64,000 nucleotides of DNA, from assembly GCA_963836015.1 (NCBI GenBank), contig CAWIIF010000004.1, positions 1,364,001 through 1,428,000 on the forward strand. Direction: 5' to 3'. Made by a program: the position numbers and the translations under genes. This document shows, one piece after another, positions 16,236 through 28,547 of the stretch. The notes under the pieces are model-generated. The model saw only the letters and a program-made list of their open reading frames with translations, was not told the DNA's origin and searched no databases. Each line of letters opens with the position of its first letter. Within the stretch, counting starts at the first letter, position 1. The stretch comes from CAWCDJ01 sp963836015. Lineage in GTDB: Bacteria > Acidobacteriota > Terriglobia > Bryobacterales > Bryobacteraceae.

Positions 16236-19200
16236 TCAGAACTCGTATCTCAAGCCGAACTGCATCACCCGGGGCTGCGTCAACTGGTCCGTGTACTTCC
16301 CGAAAGTCCCCGCGATCGAGATATCGAGCGACGCCGTATAGGCATCGAACTTCGCCGTGTTGGTCAGGTTGAACGTCTCCCATCGGACTTCCAGCGAGTG
16401 TTTGCCGTCCCGGTAGGGCATGATGAAGCGCTTCGAGACGTTCGTATCAATGTTGAAGATGCCGTCCCCGCGGATCGGGTTGCGGTTGCCGATCTCGCCC
16501 GGCATCACGTACTGGAACGCGTCGATGGCGGTGTTGGGATTCGGGAACATGTTGGGGCCGCCGGTCCCGGCCACGGCCGGAGCGTTCTTCGTCTGGCCGG
16601 TGGCGAACGGCTGCAGGTTCCAGCTCGCCCAGACGTTGTTGTTCCAGTTGGTGGGCCACACGCCGGTTTCGTACACGCTTACCGGGAAGCCGCTCGACCA
16701 GCGCCACGCACCGGAAATCTGCCACCCGCCCAGCAGGGCCTGCGCAATGCCATGCGAATCGCTCAGGAACCGCTTGTGCTGCCCGACCGGCAGGTTGTAT
16801 ACACCCAGCATGTTGAACAGGTGCGTGTTGTCGTAGTCGCTGACGCCGCGCGAAAGCCCCGGGAACCAGGGGTTCCAGATGACCCCGGTGGTGGACCCCG
16901 CACGCTCGTTCGAGGAACGCAGGTCGATCGACTTCGAATATGTATAGTTCATGTTGACCGATCCGCCGTCGCCGAACCGCTTGCTTACCGAGAGCTGCCC
17001 GCCGTTGTAGTTGCCGCTGCCGATCGAGCTGAACACCGACAGGTACGAGAATTGCGGGCTGAAGAAGGTGTAGGGTCCCAGGTCGCTGCAGCGGTTGCGC
17101 GAATCGCAGCCGCCCTGGCCCGCGCCCGTGTCGAGCTGATAGAGCGCGTAGGTCCAGTCATACAAATTGGCGGCAAACCGGCTGTAAACCACCTGCGTGG
17201 CGGTCTGGCTCGAGGTGGCCGCCTTGCTGTAGAGATTCTCCCAGAACGGCACCTTCTGCACATCGGAGGTAGCCACCCCGGCTACGGCCTGGCGCGCCAG
17301 AATCGTGGCCGCCTCGAAATACGCCATCCCGGATTTGGGATCTTTCAGGTTGGTCGGCATGGCCGCGTCCCGGCGGATGAGAGACCGCCGCGCGAACCGT
17401 CCTATATAGGACCCCTGCACCACCCAGCCGCCCTTGAGCTCGCGCTGGAAGCTGATATTGGCTGTCATGTTGTATGGCGGCTGGATCGTCGGGTCGATGC
17501 CCCGCGTGATGGCGAACGCATCCGGATAGGTCGCCGGGAACGTCGCGCCCGGGTCCGGCAGCAGCAGCGATTGCGGAATCTCGTTGACCGCCGTGAACCG
17601 CGGCGCCGTGGCCGTGGTCAGAACAGCCGATGGATTGGTGAGCGCCGTCGAGAGCCCGAAGGCCGTGGCGTCCTGCGAGCGCATCAGCCCGCTTCCGAAC
17701 AGGTCGTAGAACATGCCGAAGCCGGCACGAATCGAGCTGCGCCCCGGCCCCCCGAAGAAGAACTTGCCCAGGCCGCTTTCCCCTTTGGGTGAATATGCCA
17801 GCGCGATGCGCGGTGCGAAGTTCTTTTTGTGAAACGCGTATAGCGGGCTTCCTCCGGGGCTGTTCGAAGGAATGAACGAGATGCGCCCCGCGCCCATCTG
17901 GCTCTGCCCCTGCTGCGCCAGCGCGCCCCGCGTATCGAACCAGTCGCCCAGTGGAATGCTCGGTGAGACCTGCTGCCCGTTGAGCTCGTGGATCGGCGGC
18001 ATGAGCGACCAGCGGATGCCCCCCGTCACCGTCAGAGTGCGCGAGACCTTCCAGGTGTCCTGCACGTACATCTCGTACTCGTCGGAAGCGAAGTTGCGGT
18101 TGACCGCATTCCCTTCGCCGATCGCTTTGCCGCTCACCAGGTAGTTGTATTGCGCATTGCCCTGCGTGATCATCCCCATCACGTCCGTCACGGCGTAGCG
18201 GAACAGCGTGATCCCGCTGCTCGCCATGTCCGTGAACGGCGCGCTCAGCGCGGAGCCGCTGCCCGTCAGCCAAGATGCGTTGGCCGACGCGCTCGAGAAG
18301 GAGTTCTGGTAATCGATGCGCCTATTGCGAATGAACCGCGCCACCGCGCCCGCCTGGATGCTGTGCGCGCCCTTGGTCCAGTTCAGGTCTTCGCTGATCG
18401 TTTGGGTCGGGATGATCGCGGTGAAGTTCCGCGAGGTCGGGATGTTCGGATCGACGCCGCGGAAGGTCACCATCCCGAACGTCTGCAGCCCCGTCGAATC
18501 CCAGCCCTGCCGCGTGAGGCCGTAGCGGAACGTGCTGACCAGGGTCGGAGTCAGGATGTCGGTCAGGCCCGTGGCGAAGCCCTTATTGTTGCGCAGGGTC
18601 ACCGAAGACGGCTCCTGCCCCGGCAGCTGCGGCAGGCTCGACTCGTGGTCGTTCTGCAGGTTGCCGCGGAAGAACACCGTATGCCTATCGGCGCTGTCGA
18701 TGTGGTAATCGAGCCGCGTGATGTACGTGTTCCAACGCAGCGGTGTGGGCGCCTTGAAGCGGTAGCCCACCAGGTTCAGATTGTCCCCCACCGTGTAGTC
18801 GTTCGGGGCCGGATAGCTTTGGAAAATTTTCAGGGCGGCCTGGTTCACCCCATGGTCGTCGATCTTCGCGGCCAGGTCCGACGGGGTCACCGTCGCGATC
18901 GACCCATCCTTGCGCTGGTAGTGCAGAATGCCCTGCCGCATGTCCATGGAGGGCACCGTGCGGACCACCGTGCTGTCCTTGGCGTCGCGCCGCCCTTCGT
19001 AGTTGGCGAAGAAGAACAGGCGGTTCTTTTTCACCGGGCCGCCCGCCGATGCGCCGAAAATATTGCGGATCAACTTAGGCCGTTCCACGTTTGCCAGGTT
19101 GTTGAAGAACCCGTTAGCGGTAGTGATGGTGTTGCGGTGATACTCGTACAGCGACCCGTGAAGATCGTTGCTCCCCCCCTTGGTCACCAGCACCACCTGT

Positions 19201-19898
19201 GCCCCCGACGTGCGCCCGCTGTCGGCGTTCGCGTTCAGCGTGGTGACGCGAAACTCCTGCACCGAATCCGGCGTCACGCGGAGCACGCTGGTGAAGGCGT
19301 TGCGGTCCATCTGGTCGTTCACATCCACGCCGTCGAGCGTCACGTTCGCCTGGTCGCTCTTGCCGCCGTTCACCGCGCCGTTGCGGTCGTTCGTGTCGTC
19401 CTCCCTCGTGAAGACCACGCCCGGCTGCAGTGCCAGCAGCCCCACGATGTTGCGCGCGTTGAGCGGCAATTCCATAATCGTGTTCGTGCCGATCGCGTTG
19501 CCGATCGAGGCGTCCGTCGTGTTCACCTGCATCGCTTCGGCGCTTACCGCCACGCTTTCGGAGACCTTGCCCACCTCGAGGGTCAGTGGAAGAGTGGTCG
19601 GCAGGTTCACGCGCAGAATCACCTCGTTCACGATGATGTCCGCGAATCCCGGCGCGGCCCCCGTCAACTTGTAGGTGCCCGGAGGCACCTGCGTCAACGC
19701 GTACCGGCCCGCCTGGTCGGTCTTGGCCTCCCGGCTCAAGCCTTGCGCCACGTTTTCGATTTTTACCGTCGCGCCCGGAACCACCGCGCCCGATGAATCG
19801 GTGACCACGCCTGAAAGCGAGGACACGGCTTGGCCCCACCCGAGAGCCGCCGCAAACACGAGCAGATAAAAGAATCTTATGGTCTTCATAAAGAACAC
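16236..19898 (-). CDS. TonB-dependent receptor 2, Oar/SusC-like
   Basis: 1,220-residue outer-membrane receptor. Signal peptide about 1-22 (FFYLLVFAAALGWGQA); CarboxypepD_reg domain about 24-110 (LSGVVTDSSGAVVPGATV, ALTQVPPGTYKL); plug region with TNTIMELPLNARNI and VTLDGVDVNDQMD; long beta-barrel with KNRLFFFANYEGRRD and a final strand MQFGLRYEF ending in Phe. All parts of the family architecture are present and the frame is intact. The ligand is unknown; an upstream UxaA-type dehydratase gene on the same strand (49 bases further down) hints at a uronic-acid or pectin-derived oligosaccharide, but that is inference. A good sigma-70 promoter lies at 19930-19959. Confidence 0.92.
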   Translation of the reverse strand: MFFMKTIRFFYLLVFAAALGWGQAVSSLSGVVTDSSGAVVPGATVKIENVAQGLSREAKTDQAGRYALTQVPPGTYKLTGAAPGFADIIVNEVILRVNLPTTLPLTLEVGKVSESVAVSAEAMQVNTTDASIGNAIGTNTIMELPLNARNIVGLLALQPGVVFTREDDTNDRNGAVNGGKSDQANVTLDGVDVNDQMDRNAFTSVLRVTPDSVQEFRVTTLNANADSGRTSGAQVVLVTKGGSNDLHGSLYEYHRNTITTANGFFNNLANVERPKLIRNIFGASAGGPVKKNRLFFFANYEGRRDAKDSTVVRTVPSMDMRQGILHYQRKDGSIATVTPSDLAAKIDDHGVNQAALKIFQSYPAPNDYTVGDNLNLVGYRFKAPTPLRWNTYITRLDYHIDSADRHTVFFRGNLQNDHESSLPQLPGQEPSSVTLRNNKGFATGLTDILTPTLVSTFRYGLTRQGWDSTGLQTFGMVTFRGVDPNIPTSRNFTAIIPTQTISEDLNWTKGAHSIQAGAVARFIRNRRIDYQNSFSSASANASWLTGSGSALSAPFTDMASSGITLFRYAVTDVMGMITQGNAQYNYLVSGKAIGEGNAVNRNFASDEYEMYVQDTWKVSRTLTVTGGIRWSLMPPIHELNGQQVSPSIPLGDWFDTRGALAQQGQSQMGAGRISFIPSNSPGGSPLYAFHKKNFAPRIALAYSPKGESGLGKFFFGGPGRSSIRAGFGMFYDLFGSGLMRSQDATAFGLSTALTNPSAVLTTATAPRFTAVNEIPQSLLLPDPGATFPATYPDAFAITRGIDPTIQPPYNMTANISFQRELKGGWVVQGSYIGRFARRSLIRRDAAMPTNLKDPKSGMAYFEAATILARQAVAGVATSDVQKVPFWENLYSKAATSSQTATQVVYSRFAANLYDWTYALYQLDTGAGQGGCDSRNRCSDLGPYTFFSPQFSYLSVFSSIGSGNYNGGQLSVSKRFGDGGSVNMNYTYSKSIDLRSSNERAGSTTGVIWNPWFPGLSRGVSDYDNTHLFNMLGVYNLPVGQHKRFLSDSHGIAQALLGGWQISGAWRWSSGFPVSVYETGVWPTNWNNNVWASWNLQPFATGQTKNAPAVAGTGGPNMFPNPNTAIDAFQYVMPGEIGNRNPIRGDGIFNIDTNVSKRFIMPYRDGKHSLEVRWETFNLTNTAKFDAYTASLDISIAGTFGKYTDQLTQPRVMQFGLRYEF

Positions 19899-19929
19899 TT
19901 CCGCCTTTACGACTAAAGGGATTTAGGAA

Positions 19930-19959
19930 AGTGTAGTCGTATTCTTTTAAGGATGTCAA
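19930..19959 (-). promoter_or_regulatory. sigma-70-type promoter of TonB receptor 2
   Basis: Read on the minus strand: TTGACA (19959-19954), an 18-base spacer, TACACT (19935-19930). The -10 ends 31 bases before the ATG at 19898 in a locally AT-rich stretch, and GCGGAAG lies before the start. Confidence 0.6.
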
Positions 19960-19992
19960 TAAGATCTTAAAGTCTGTTGATAATATTGAGTT

Positions 19993-20019
19993 GCCCACTC
20001 CCTGACGGTCGCGGCTCTG
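19993..20019 (-). repeat. dispersed intergenic repeat, copy 2 (inverted)
   Basis: Reverse complement matches the repeat at 6648-6674 at 25 of 27 positions (CAGAGCCGCGACCGTC on the minus strand). It sits between the promoter of TonB receptor 2 and the end of the S9 peptidase gene. Confidence 0.6.
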
Positions 20020-20045
20020 TTACGGACACTGAGCCGGCCGCTGTT

Positions 20046-22396
<2,351 letters not shown>

Positions 22397-22400
<4 letters not shown>

Positions 22401-23872
22401 GTCTTTCTCCTGATGGCGCCATAGACGACTGCGCCGGCCACCACGATAATCAGCCCCGGCCAGGTAGTCGATGGCCGGTACGCAAACAGCATGAACAGCA
22501 CCGTGGAAGCAATCAGTATGTACAGCGCCGGCACGAACGGATACCCGATCACTCGATACGGACGGTCCGCATCGGGCCGGGTTTTCCGCAGCCGGAACAC
22601 CCCCGCAATGGTCAGGATGTAAAACAGCAGCGCCGCTGAAATCACGTAGTCCAGCAGGTTGCTGTAAAGGTTGCCGTATTGCCGCGTCTCCGTGTTGTAC
22701 GTGCGCGGCAGCACCAGTGCCGCCGCCCAGATGCCCTGCACCATCAGCGCCCAACCGGGCACCCGCGCTCTGTTCAGCACCCCGGCGCGCCGGAAGAACA
22801 GCCCGTCGTGCGCCATCGCGTAGGTGGCCCGCGCCCCCGCCAGCACCAGGCTGTTCACGCAGCCGAAGGTTGAAACCATGATGGCCAGCGCCATCAACAT
22901 CGTCCCGTACCCAGGAAAAATCTGCTGTAGCATGGCGGTGGCCACCCGGTCCGCCGGAGCGTTCTGGATGGCGGGCAGCGGCAGCACCACCAGGTACGCG
23001 ATATTCGCCAGCAGGTATAGCACGATCACCGCCGTACACCCAAGCGCCATCGCCAGCGGGAGGTTGCGCCTGGGATTTTTCACTTCGCCCGCGATGATCG
23101 TCACATCGTGCCACGAATCGGCCGAAAACAGCGACCCCGATTGCGCCACCGAGAGGGCCACGATCAGCCCGTAAACGCTCGCCGCCGCCACCCCCAGCGA
23201 GGCGTCGAAGTTGCCCAGTGAAAACGCGTGGCTGAAATTCGCGTGTACCGCCTGCGAGTTCCATCCCAAAAACAGCCCCGCCAGGATCAGCGCCGCCAGC
23301 GCCACCGTCTTGGCCGAGGTGAACAGATTCTGCACGATCTTGCCGTATTCGAGGCCGCGCGAATTGGTCCACGTCAGCAGCACGATCACCCCGATCGCCA
23401 CCAGTTGGGCCGTCGAAAGCGAGACCGCATAGCCCGCCGAGAGGTGGACCGGGGCGATCAGGTACCGGCTCTCCGCCACTGGCGGAAAGAGGATCGAAAG
23501 GAACCTGGCGAACGCCACCGCCACCGCCGCGATCGTCCCCGTCTGGATCACCGTGAAGAACGTCCACCCGTACAGGAACCCCCACAGGGGCGAGAACGCC
23601 TCGCGCAGGTAAACGTACATCCCGCCCGCCTGCGGCAGCATGGAGGCCAGTTCCCCATACGAGAGCGCCGCCGTGATGGTCAGCACCCCGGTCAGCACCC
23701 ACGCCATCAGCATCCACCCCGGGCTGTTGATCAGCCGCGACATGTCCGCGGACACGATAAAGATGCCCGACCCGATCATGGTTCCGACCACGATCATGGT
23801 TGCATCGAACAGGTTCAGCCCGCGGACGAACCCCTCTTCCTGCTTCTCCAGCACACCGGTAGGACGAGACAT
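22397..23872 (-). CDS. APC-superfamily amino acid permease
   Basis: 491-residue integral membrane transporter with about 12 hydrophobic segments. The first carries the family's substrate/Na-site helix break VVGTMIGSGIFIVSADM (about 27-43); AALSYGELASMLPQAGGMYVYLRE is the second characteristic block and AGEVKNPRRNLPLAMALG the cytoplasmic loop typical of the APC/LAT group. It most resembles SteT/LAT-type exchangers and permeases. The stop overlaps the start of the downstream DPPIV-like peptidase, forming a two-gene operon. Substrate specificity is not readable. Confidence 0.9.
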
Positions 23873-23992
23873 TGTGCGTGCAGCTTAACCGACCGCCCCT
23901 CCGCCCGTCAACTTGCCCCACCCGATGTGCCCCACCCGATGAATCTGAATCCACTGAGTCTTTTCCGCCCTCCCACTCGTATATCACTCTGA

Positions 23993-24562
23993 ATGGCCAC
24001 GCTGGCGTTTTCATTGCCGATCACCGCCGAAGACGACCGTAAGGCCCTCGCCGCCGCACTCCGCCGCCGCGACCCTGGGGTCCTCGACGCCCTGATCGCG
24101 CAATATCAGTTCCGCCTCTTCCGCTACCTCCTATACCTCACCGGCGCCCGCGAGACCGCCGAGGACATCTTCCAGGAGACCTGGATCCGCGTGCTCGACC
24201 GCGGCCACCTTTACGACGGCAGGGCCCGCTTCGAAACCTGGCTCTTCGCCATCGCCCGCCACCTGGTCATCGATCTGCAGCGGAAGAAGAAGCCCGAGCC
24301 CCTCGCCGACCTCGCCGATCCCGCCCTGGACGCGCCCTCCCCCCTGGATCTCTTCGCCGCCCGCGAGCGCTCGGCCAACGTCCGGGCTGCCATGGACCGT
24401 CTGCCGGCCGTCTTCCGTGAAGTGCTCCTGCTGCGCTTTCAGGAGGAACTCGGTCTCGAGGAGATTGCGGCCATCACCGGCGCGCCTCTCTCCACCGTCA
24501 AATCGCGCCTCTACCGCGGCCTCGATTCGCTCCGCCAGGGACTGGAAGGAGATGCCGTATGA
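23993..24562 (+). CDS. ECF sigma factor, RpoE-like, with canonical acidic sigma-2.2 motif
   Basis: 189-residue ECF sigma factor. Sigma-2 has RLFRYLLYLTGARETAEDIFQETWIRVL with the A-E-D acidic core (residues 56-58); the -10-recognition helix reads FETWLFAIARHLVIDLQRKKK; sigma-4 has LPAVFREVLLLRFQEELGLEEIA and the turn GAPLSTVKSRLYRGLDSLR. It directly overlaps the anti-sigma gene (ATGA), as expected for membrane-anchored anti-sigma control, unlike the two kinase-paired sigma factors in this window. Confidence 0.92.
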   Translation: MATLAFSLPITAEDDRKALAAALRRRDPGVLDALIAQYQFRLFRYLLYLTGARETAEDIFQETWIRVLDRGHLYDGRARFETWLFAIARHLVIDLQRKKKPEPLADLADPALDAPSPLDLFAARERSANVRAAMDRLPAVFREVLLLRFQEELGLEEIAAITGAPLSTVKSRLYRGLDSLRQGLEGDAV

Positions 24563-25047
24563 ACAGCGATCCCCACGGCGCCGCCCAGGAACTCATTCTG
24601 AAAGCCCGCGTGGAAGGCCTCTCCGCGGCCGAGCACGAGTCGCTCCGCCGCCATCTGGAGGATTGTCCGGCTTGCGCCCGCCGGGCCGCCGCCACCGAAG
24701 GCGCCCTGCGCGCGCTCAGCGCCATCCCTATCTCGCTCCCGCCGGATCTGGTGGCGCGCACCCAACTGCGCGTCTACCTTCGCGGCCGCGAGCGGCGTCC
24801 CGCGGAAGGTGCGGGCTGGGCCCTTTGGGTATCGTTCGGTCTTTCCTGGGCCGTCGGCGTGGCCAGCGCCCCCTGGGTGTGGCGCGCCTTCGATTGGATC
24901 GGAAACTGGGCCGGCATTCCGGCCTTGCTGGTAAAGATGAGCTTTGCCCTGTGGTGGGCCATCCCGGCGCTGCTCACAGCGGCCATCCTGCTTCTGGAAC
25001 GGAACAGGCAAGGAGACGAACTATGGCGAGATTTCAGCAATCGGTAA
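24559..25047 (+). CDS. zinc-binding transmembrane anti-sigma factor
   Basis: 162-residue anti-sigma factor. The ZAS motif H-x3-C-x2-C is seen as His32, Cys36, Cys39 in RHLEDCPACARR. The N-terminal helical part would clamp the sigma factor encoded just upstream. Two hydrophobic segments (about 85-112, WALWVSFGLSWAVGVAS, and about 120-147, MSFALWWAIPALLTAAILLL) anchor it, giving a two-pass topology with little periplasmic mass, so sensing may occur in the membrane or through a partner. Its last 25 bases overlap the start of the next gene. Confidence 0.88.
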   Translation: MNSDPHGAAQELILKARVEGLSAAEHESLRRHLEDCPACARRAAATEGALRALSAIPISLPPDLVARTQLRVYLRGRERRPAEGAGWALWVSFGLSWAVGVASAPWVWRAFDWIGNWAGIPALLVKMSFALWWAIPALLTAAILLLERNRQGDELWRDFSNR

Positions 25048-25645
25048 GCGAACCCTGGAATGAGAAACTGCGGCTGATCCGCTTTCGGATGGCGAAGGAG
25101 CGGCTGCGCTTCTCGGACGAGATCCGCCTCATCCCCGGCTGGCTCGTGGCCTTGATGATCGTGCTCTTCGTTATCGCCGAAGTCACCGTCGTCACCCTAG
25201 CGATCAACCACGTCGGCCCTTTGGCGAAGCCGGCTCCCCTGGAGCCGACCTCGGCCCGCCATGGGATGTCCTGGCCCCAGCCGCGATCGTATTCGGGGTC
25301 GCCATCCCCGTGGCCATCCTCTTCTTCCTGACCGCCTACGTCTATCGCGACGCCCGCCGCCGAGGCATGAACGCTCCCCTCTGGACCTTCCTCGTGATCG
25401 TCCTGTTCCCCGCTTATCTTTTCACCGGGTTCGTCATCTATTTCCTGGTGCGCGAGCCTCTACCCTTCCACTGCCCGCAATGCGGAACAATGGTCAGCGC
25501 CCGCTTCAACTACTGTCCGAGCTGCAAGTACAATCTCCACCCCACCTGTCCGCACTGCACCCGTGAAGTCCGCGACAACGACCACTTCTGCCCCTACTGC
25601 GGCAACGACCTGGAGGCGTCCCCGTCGACGGTTCCCTCCGAGTAA
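25023..25645 (+). pseudogene. membrane double-zinc-ribbon protein, frameshifted
   Basis: Third gene of the sigma/anti-sigma operon. The 5' part from ATG 25023 encodes a cytoplasmic start (MARFQQSVSEPWNEKL) and a membrane helix (LVALMIVLFVIAEVTVVTLA). That frame then turns into a Ser/Pro-rich tail and stops near 25331. The -1 frame carries the natural continuation: PPWDVLAPAAIVFGVAIPV, a second and third helix (VAILFFLTAYVYRD, LVIVLFPAYLFTGFVIYFL) and four CxxC pairs (CPQC, CPSC, CPHC, CPYC) forming two zinc ribbons to 25645. The frame change lies roughly in 25217-25262. It is either a real one-base mutation or an assembly error; no convincing slippery heptamer for programmed frameshifting was seen. 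If intact it would be a partner of the sigma/anti-sigma pair. Confidence 0.75.
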
Positions 25646-25755
25646 GGACAACTCACCGCAGAGGCGCCGATAAGACCTTCCGATTTCGCCTTCCACGGTG
25701 TGGGGGAGGGCGTTACACCGTGGATGAGGACGGCCGCGTTCGTGATGACGCGGGT

Positions 25756-28407
25756 TCAGTTCGATTGAGCTGCGCGCCAGTTCAGGACCACTGTTATGGA
25801 TTTATCGGTGGACGTTTCACTGATGATCAAGAATCGGCCGTCGGGCGCGATGTCCCAGCTCATCGGCCCGGTGCGGATTCCGGTATCGACGATGTCGGTC
25901 TGGAACAACGAGTGCGGGTTGCCGGACTTGAATACTGGCCTGGTGGTTACATCGACAGCCATCATTTGAGAATCGGGTGAAATGTAGAACAGCTCCTTTC
26001 CGTCGCGCCGCCATCGTGGCATCACCCCGCCATCGGTTGAGACGCGCCAACGGCCGCCGTCCGGCGAGGGTGGAAAGGGTATCACGTAGATCTCGCTCAG
26101 GCCGGACTCGTTGGAGGTGTAGGCCACCCAGCGGCCGTCGGGCGAGAACTGCCCCTGGTCTTCCGTCGCCGGAGTTTGCGCCAAGGGGAATGGCGTGGCA
26201 TTCGGCCTGGCGGGTATGGCCATCAGGTCCGCACCCGTTCCCGGGCGGATTTCTGCGTACAGGATGAAACGGCCGTCGGGCGACCAACTCTTGGGGGCGG
26301 TCAGATGGTCCGCCAGCGTGAGCGGTTCCCATTCGCCGGCGCCGGTGGATGGCTTTCGGTAGATCCCCCAGCCGCGCTTTCCCCAACTGATGGCGATGTA
26401 CTTGCCATCCGGCGACCAGATGGGATTGGTGTTCCCGCTGCGAACGGCCATGAGATCCGTCGCGACTCCGGTCGCCAGGTCCAGGACGCGTGTCGAATCG
26501 AGGTCGCCTGCCAGGCGCTTGCCATCCGGCGAGAGGCAGACTACAGCACCGGCGCGGCCCGCGGTGCCGAGGTATCTGCCGTGGCGATCGCGCCACACGT
26601 ATTCCTGACCGGTCCGTGGGCCCGAGACATACGCCAACACAGCTTGGTGCGAGGCTGCGGCCAACCCGGCGAGATTGCCGCTGGATGCGACCTCGCGTGC
26701 GATGGCTACGGGTTCGCCCGCAGCCACCAGCCGCTGCATGTCGAACGGCAGCGACATCAGGGTTCCGGCGCGGCTGAAGAGGAGCGCACCAACACGGCTG
26801 CCCGGCGGCGCACCCACGACCTCGACCTTCGAAGAATCGGCAAGGACCTGGCGGGATTCGGCCGAGCCCATGGCGTGCAACCGGACGCCGGGCTGCGCGG
26901 CACCGGAATCCAGGACGGTGAGGAAATGGCGTCCGTCGGGCAGGAACACCGGGAAAAGACCGCGAGGGCTGCCGGGAAGTTCAGTCACCTTGCCTCCAGA
27001 CTCGGAGACCCTCTCCACCGCACTGAGGCCGCCGAACAGAATATCGCCGGTGGAATTCCACGTGCCGCCGCGGGCGGCCAGGGCATCGCAGAGGATTTGG
27101 ACCGGCCCCCCCGAGCGGCCGATCTTTTTCAGCTTGGCATCGGCAAAGAACCCGATGAACCGGCTGTCTGGAGACCAGAAGGGATCGCCGGCTCCGTCGG
27201 TGCCGGCCAGGGCAGCCGGCTCCGGTGCGTCGAGCGCACGGGCCCAAAGCTGCTGCTTTCCCTCTTTGACCAGAACCATCGCGATTTGCCGCCCGTCCGG
27301 TGAAACCTCCAACGCCTGAACCCGCGACTTCCCGGGGAGCAGAATGCTCATGCGGACGGGTTCCGGCCGCGGCGGCGCTTCACTGAAGTGCATGACGGCG
27401 AGCGCAATCAAGACTAAGGCGAGCAGACCGAGAGTTGCTCCGTACAGCCAGTACCGGGAACGGGCGGAATCTGCGGCGGGAACCTTCCAGATGGATCTCA
27501 GTTCCCATTCGAGATCGCGCGCGGATTGCCAGCGATCGTCGGGAGCGGCTTCGAGGCACCTCTGCACCAGCCGGTCCAGTGCCGGCGAAGAAGGGGATGG
27601 CGCCTTGGATGATGGCCTTCCACCCGTGGCCATTTCATAAAGGACGAGGCCGAACGCGTAAATGTCGGTGCGGGCATCGGCGGGCTGCCCTTTAAACTGC
27701 TCCGGCGCCATATACGCCGGCGTGCCCATTCGCTCCCACTCGGCCGTGACATGCGCGTCCTCGAAGGACCTCGAAAGGCCGAAATCCAACAGCTTTACGC
27801 CGGACTTCGTGAGCATGATATTGGCGGGCTTCAGATCGCGATGGACAATCCCCTGGGCATGCGCAGTGGCAAGAGCACTAGCGATCTGAGCCCCGTATTC
27901 GAGCGTTTGTTGCAGCGGCAGCCTGCCGCGCAGCAATCGCGCCTCCAGGGTTTCCCCGTCCACAAGCTCCATCACCAGGTAGGCAGGTCCTACATCGTGC
28001 AGAGTGCAGATATGGGGGTGATTCAAAGAGGCGATGGCGCGGGCTTCGCGCTCGAAGCGCTCGGTGAACTTCTCGGATGGAATTTTGATGGCCACGCTGC
28101 GGTGAAGGCGGGTGTCGGTCGCGCGGAAGACGTGTCCCATGCCACCCTGCCCGAGCGGGGCCTCGATCCGGTACGGGCCGAGCATGGAGGGTATGACGCC
28201 GCAGTCGTCAGGGGCAATGGGCGGGGGAGGCTCGTCCAGAGGGCTGGCCCGGTGGCTGGCCGCCACCATCTTCTCGACCTCTTCGCGCAAAGCGGGATCA
28301 GCCGCGGCCAAGAGGGCCGCCTGATCGGCTGGGCGCTCTTCGATATCCGCGAAGAGCCGCTCGATCTGCTGCCATCGCTGTGGTGTCAAGGGTGTCCGAT
28401 CAGACAT
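25756..28407 (-). CDS. transmembrane Ser/Thr protein kinase with PD40/TolB-type beta-propeller
   Basis: 883-residue receptor-like kinase. The start at 28407 (MSDRTPLTPQRW) is preferred over the longer frame to 28464 because it matches the N terminus of the kinase at 6769 (SLTPERW). Kinase features: GQGGMGHVF (86-94), Lys108 in VAIKIP, HRDLKPANI (189-197), DFG (208-210), MAPEQ (233-237): complete and probably active. A single membrane helix lies near residues 340-362 (LGLLALVLIALAVM). The remainder is a WD40-like PD40 propeller with repeated SPDGR/SPDSR blades, probably a periplasmic sensor. Divergently transcribed from a kinase-type ECF sigma gene 140 bases away. Confidence 0.92.
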   Translation of the reverse strand: MSDRTPLTPQRWQQIERLFADIEERPADQAALLAAADPALREEVEKMVAASHRASPLDEPPPPIAPDDCGVIPSMLGPYRIEAPLGQGGMGHVFRATDTRLHRSVAIKIPSEKFTERFEREARAIASLNHPHICTLHDVGPAYLVMELVDGETLEARLLRGRLPLQQTLEYGAQIASALATAHAQGIVHRDLKPANIMLTKSGVKLLDFGLSRSFEDAHVTAEWERMGTPAYMAPEQFKGQPADARTDIYAFGLVLYEMATGGRPSSKAPSPSSPALDRLVQRCLEAAPDDRWQSARDLEWELRSIWKVPAADSARSRYWLYGATLGLLALVLIALAVMHFSEAPPRPEPVRMSILLPGKSRVQALEVSPDGRQIAMVLVKEGKQQLWARALDAPEPAALAGTDGAGDPFWSPDSRFIGFFADAKLKKIGRSGGPVQILCDALAARGGTWNSTGDILFGGLSAVERVSESGGKVTELPGSPRGLFPVFLPDGRHFLTVLDSGAAQPGVRLHAMGSAESRQVLADSSKVEVVGAPPGSRVGALLFSRAGTLMSLPFDMQRLVAAGEPVAIAREVASSGNLAGLAAASHQAVLAYVSGPRTGQEYVWRDRHGRYLGTAGRAGAVVCLSPDGKRLAGDLDSTRVLDLATGVATDLMAVRSGNTNPIWSPDGKYIAISWGKRGWGIYRKPSTGAGEWEPLTLADHLTAPKSWSPDGRFILYAEIRPGTGADLMAIPARPNATPFPLAQTPATEDQGQFSPDGRWVAYTSNESGLSEIYVIPFPPSPDGGRWRVSTDGGVMPRWRRDGKELFYISPDSQMMAVDVTTRPVFKSGNPHSLFQTDIVDTGIRTGPMSWDIAPDGRFLIISETSTDKSITVVLNWRAAQSN

Positions 28408-28521
28408 GATACTGCATGCACCGCCGGCCTGGAGATCGGCAGAATCGGCGCTGGCCCGGCTCATCTCTATTGCGCAAAATCCCGGCGAAATCTGTAAGGC
28501 ACGCTCCGGATTTCCCGCTGT

Positions 28522-28527
28522 TAGAAT
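28522..28527 (+). promoter_or_regulatory. -10-like TAGAAT before the second kinase-type ECF sigma gene
   Basis: TAGAAT ends 20 bases before ATG 28548 in the 140-base divergent gap between the kinase and sigma genes. No clear -35 hexamer. Confidence 0.3.
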
Positions 28528-28547
28528 GGACCGTTGCGTGCGTTCCC

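Noticed and set aside
17988..19796. Plus-strand open frame (602 codons) opposite TonB receptor 2
   Set aside because: Antisense shadow; composition and lack of motifs.
25217..25262. Programmed -1 frameshifting to make the zinc-ribbon protein
   Set aside because: No X-XXY-YYZ slippery heptamer in the zero frame and no clear downstream stem; a mutation or assembly error is simpler.
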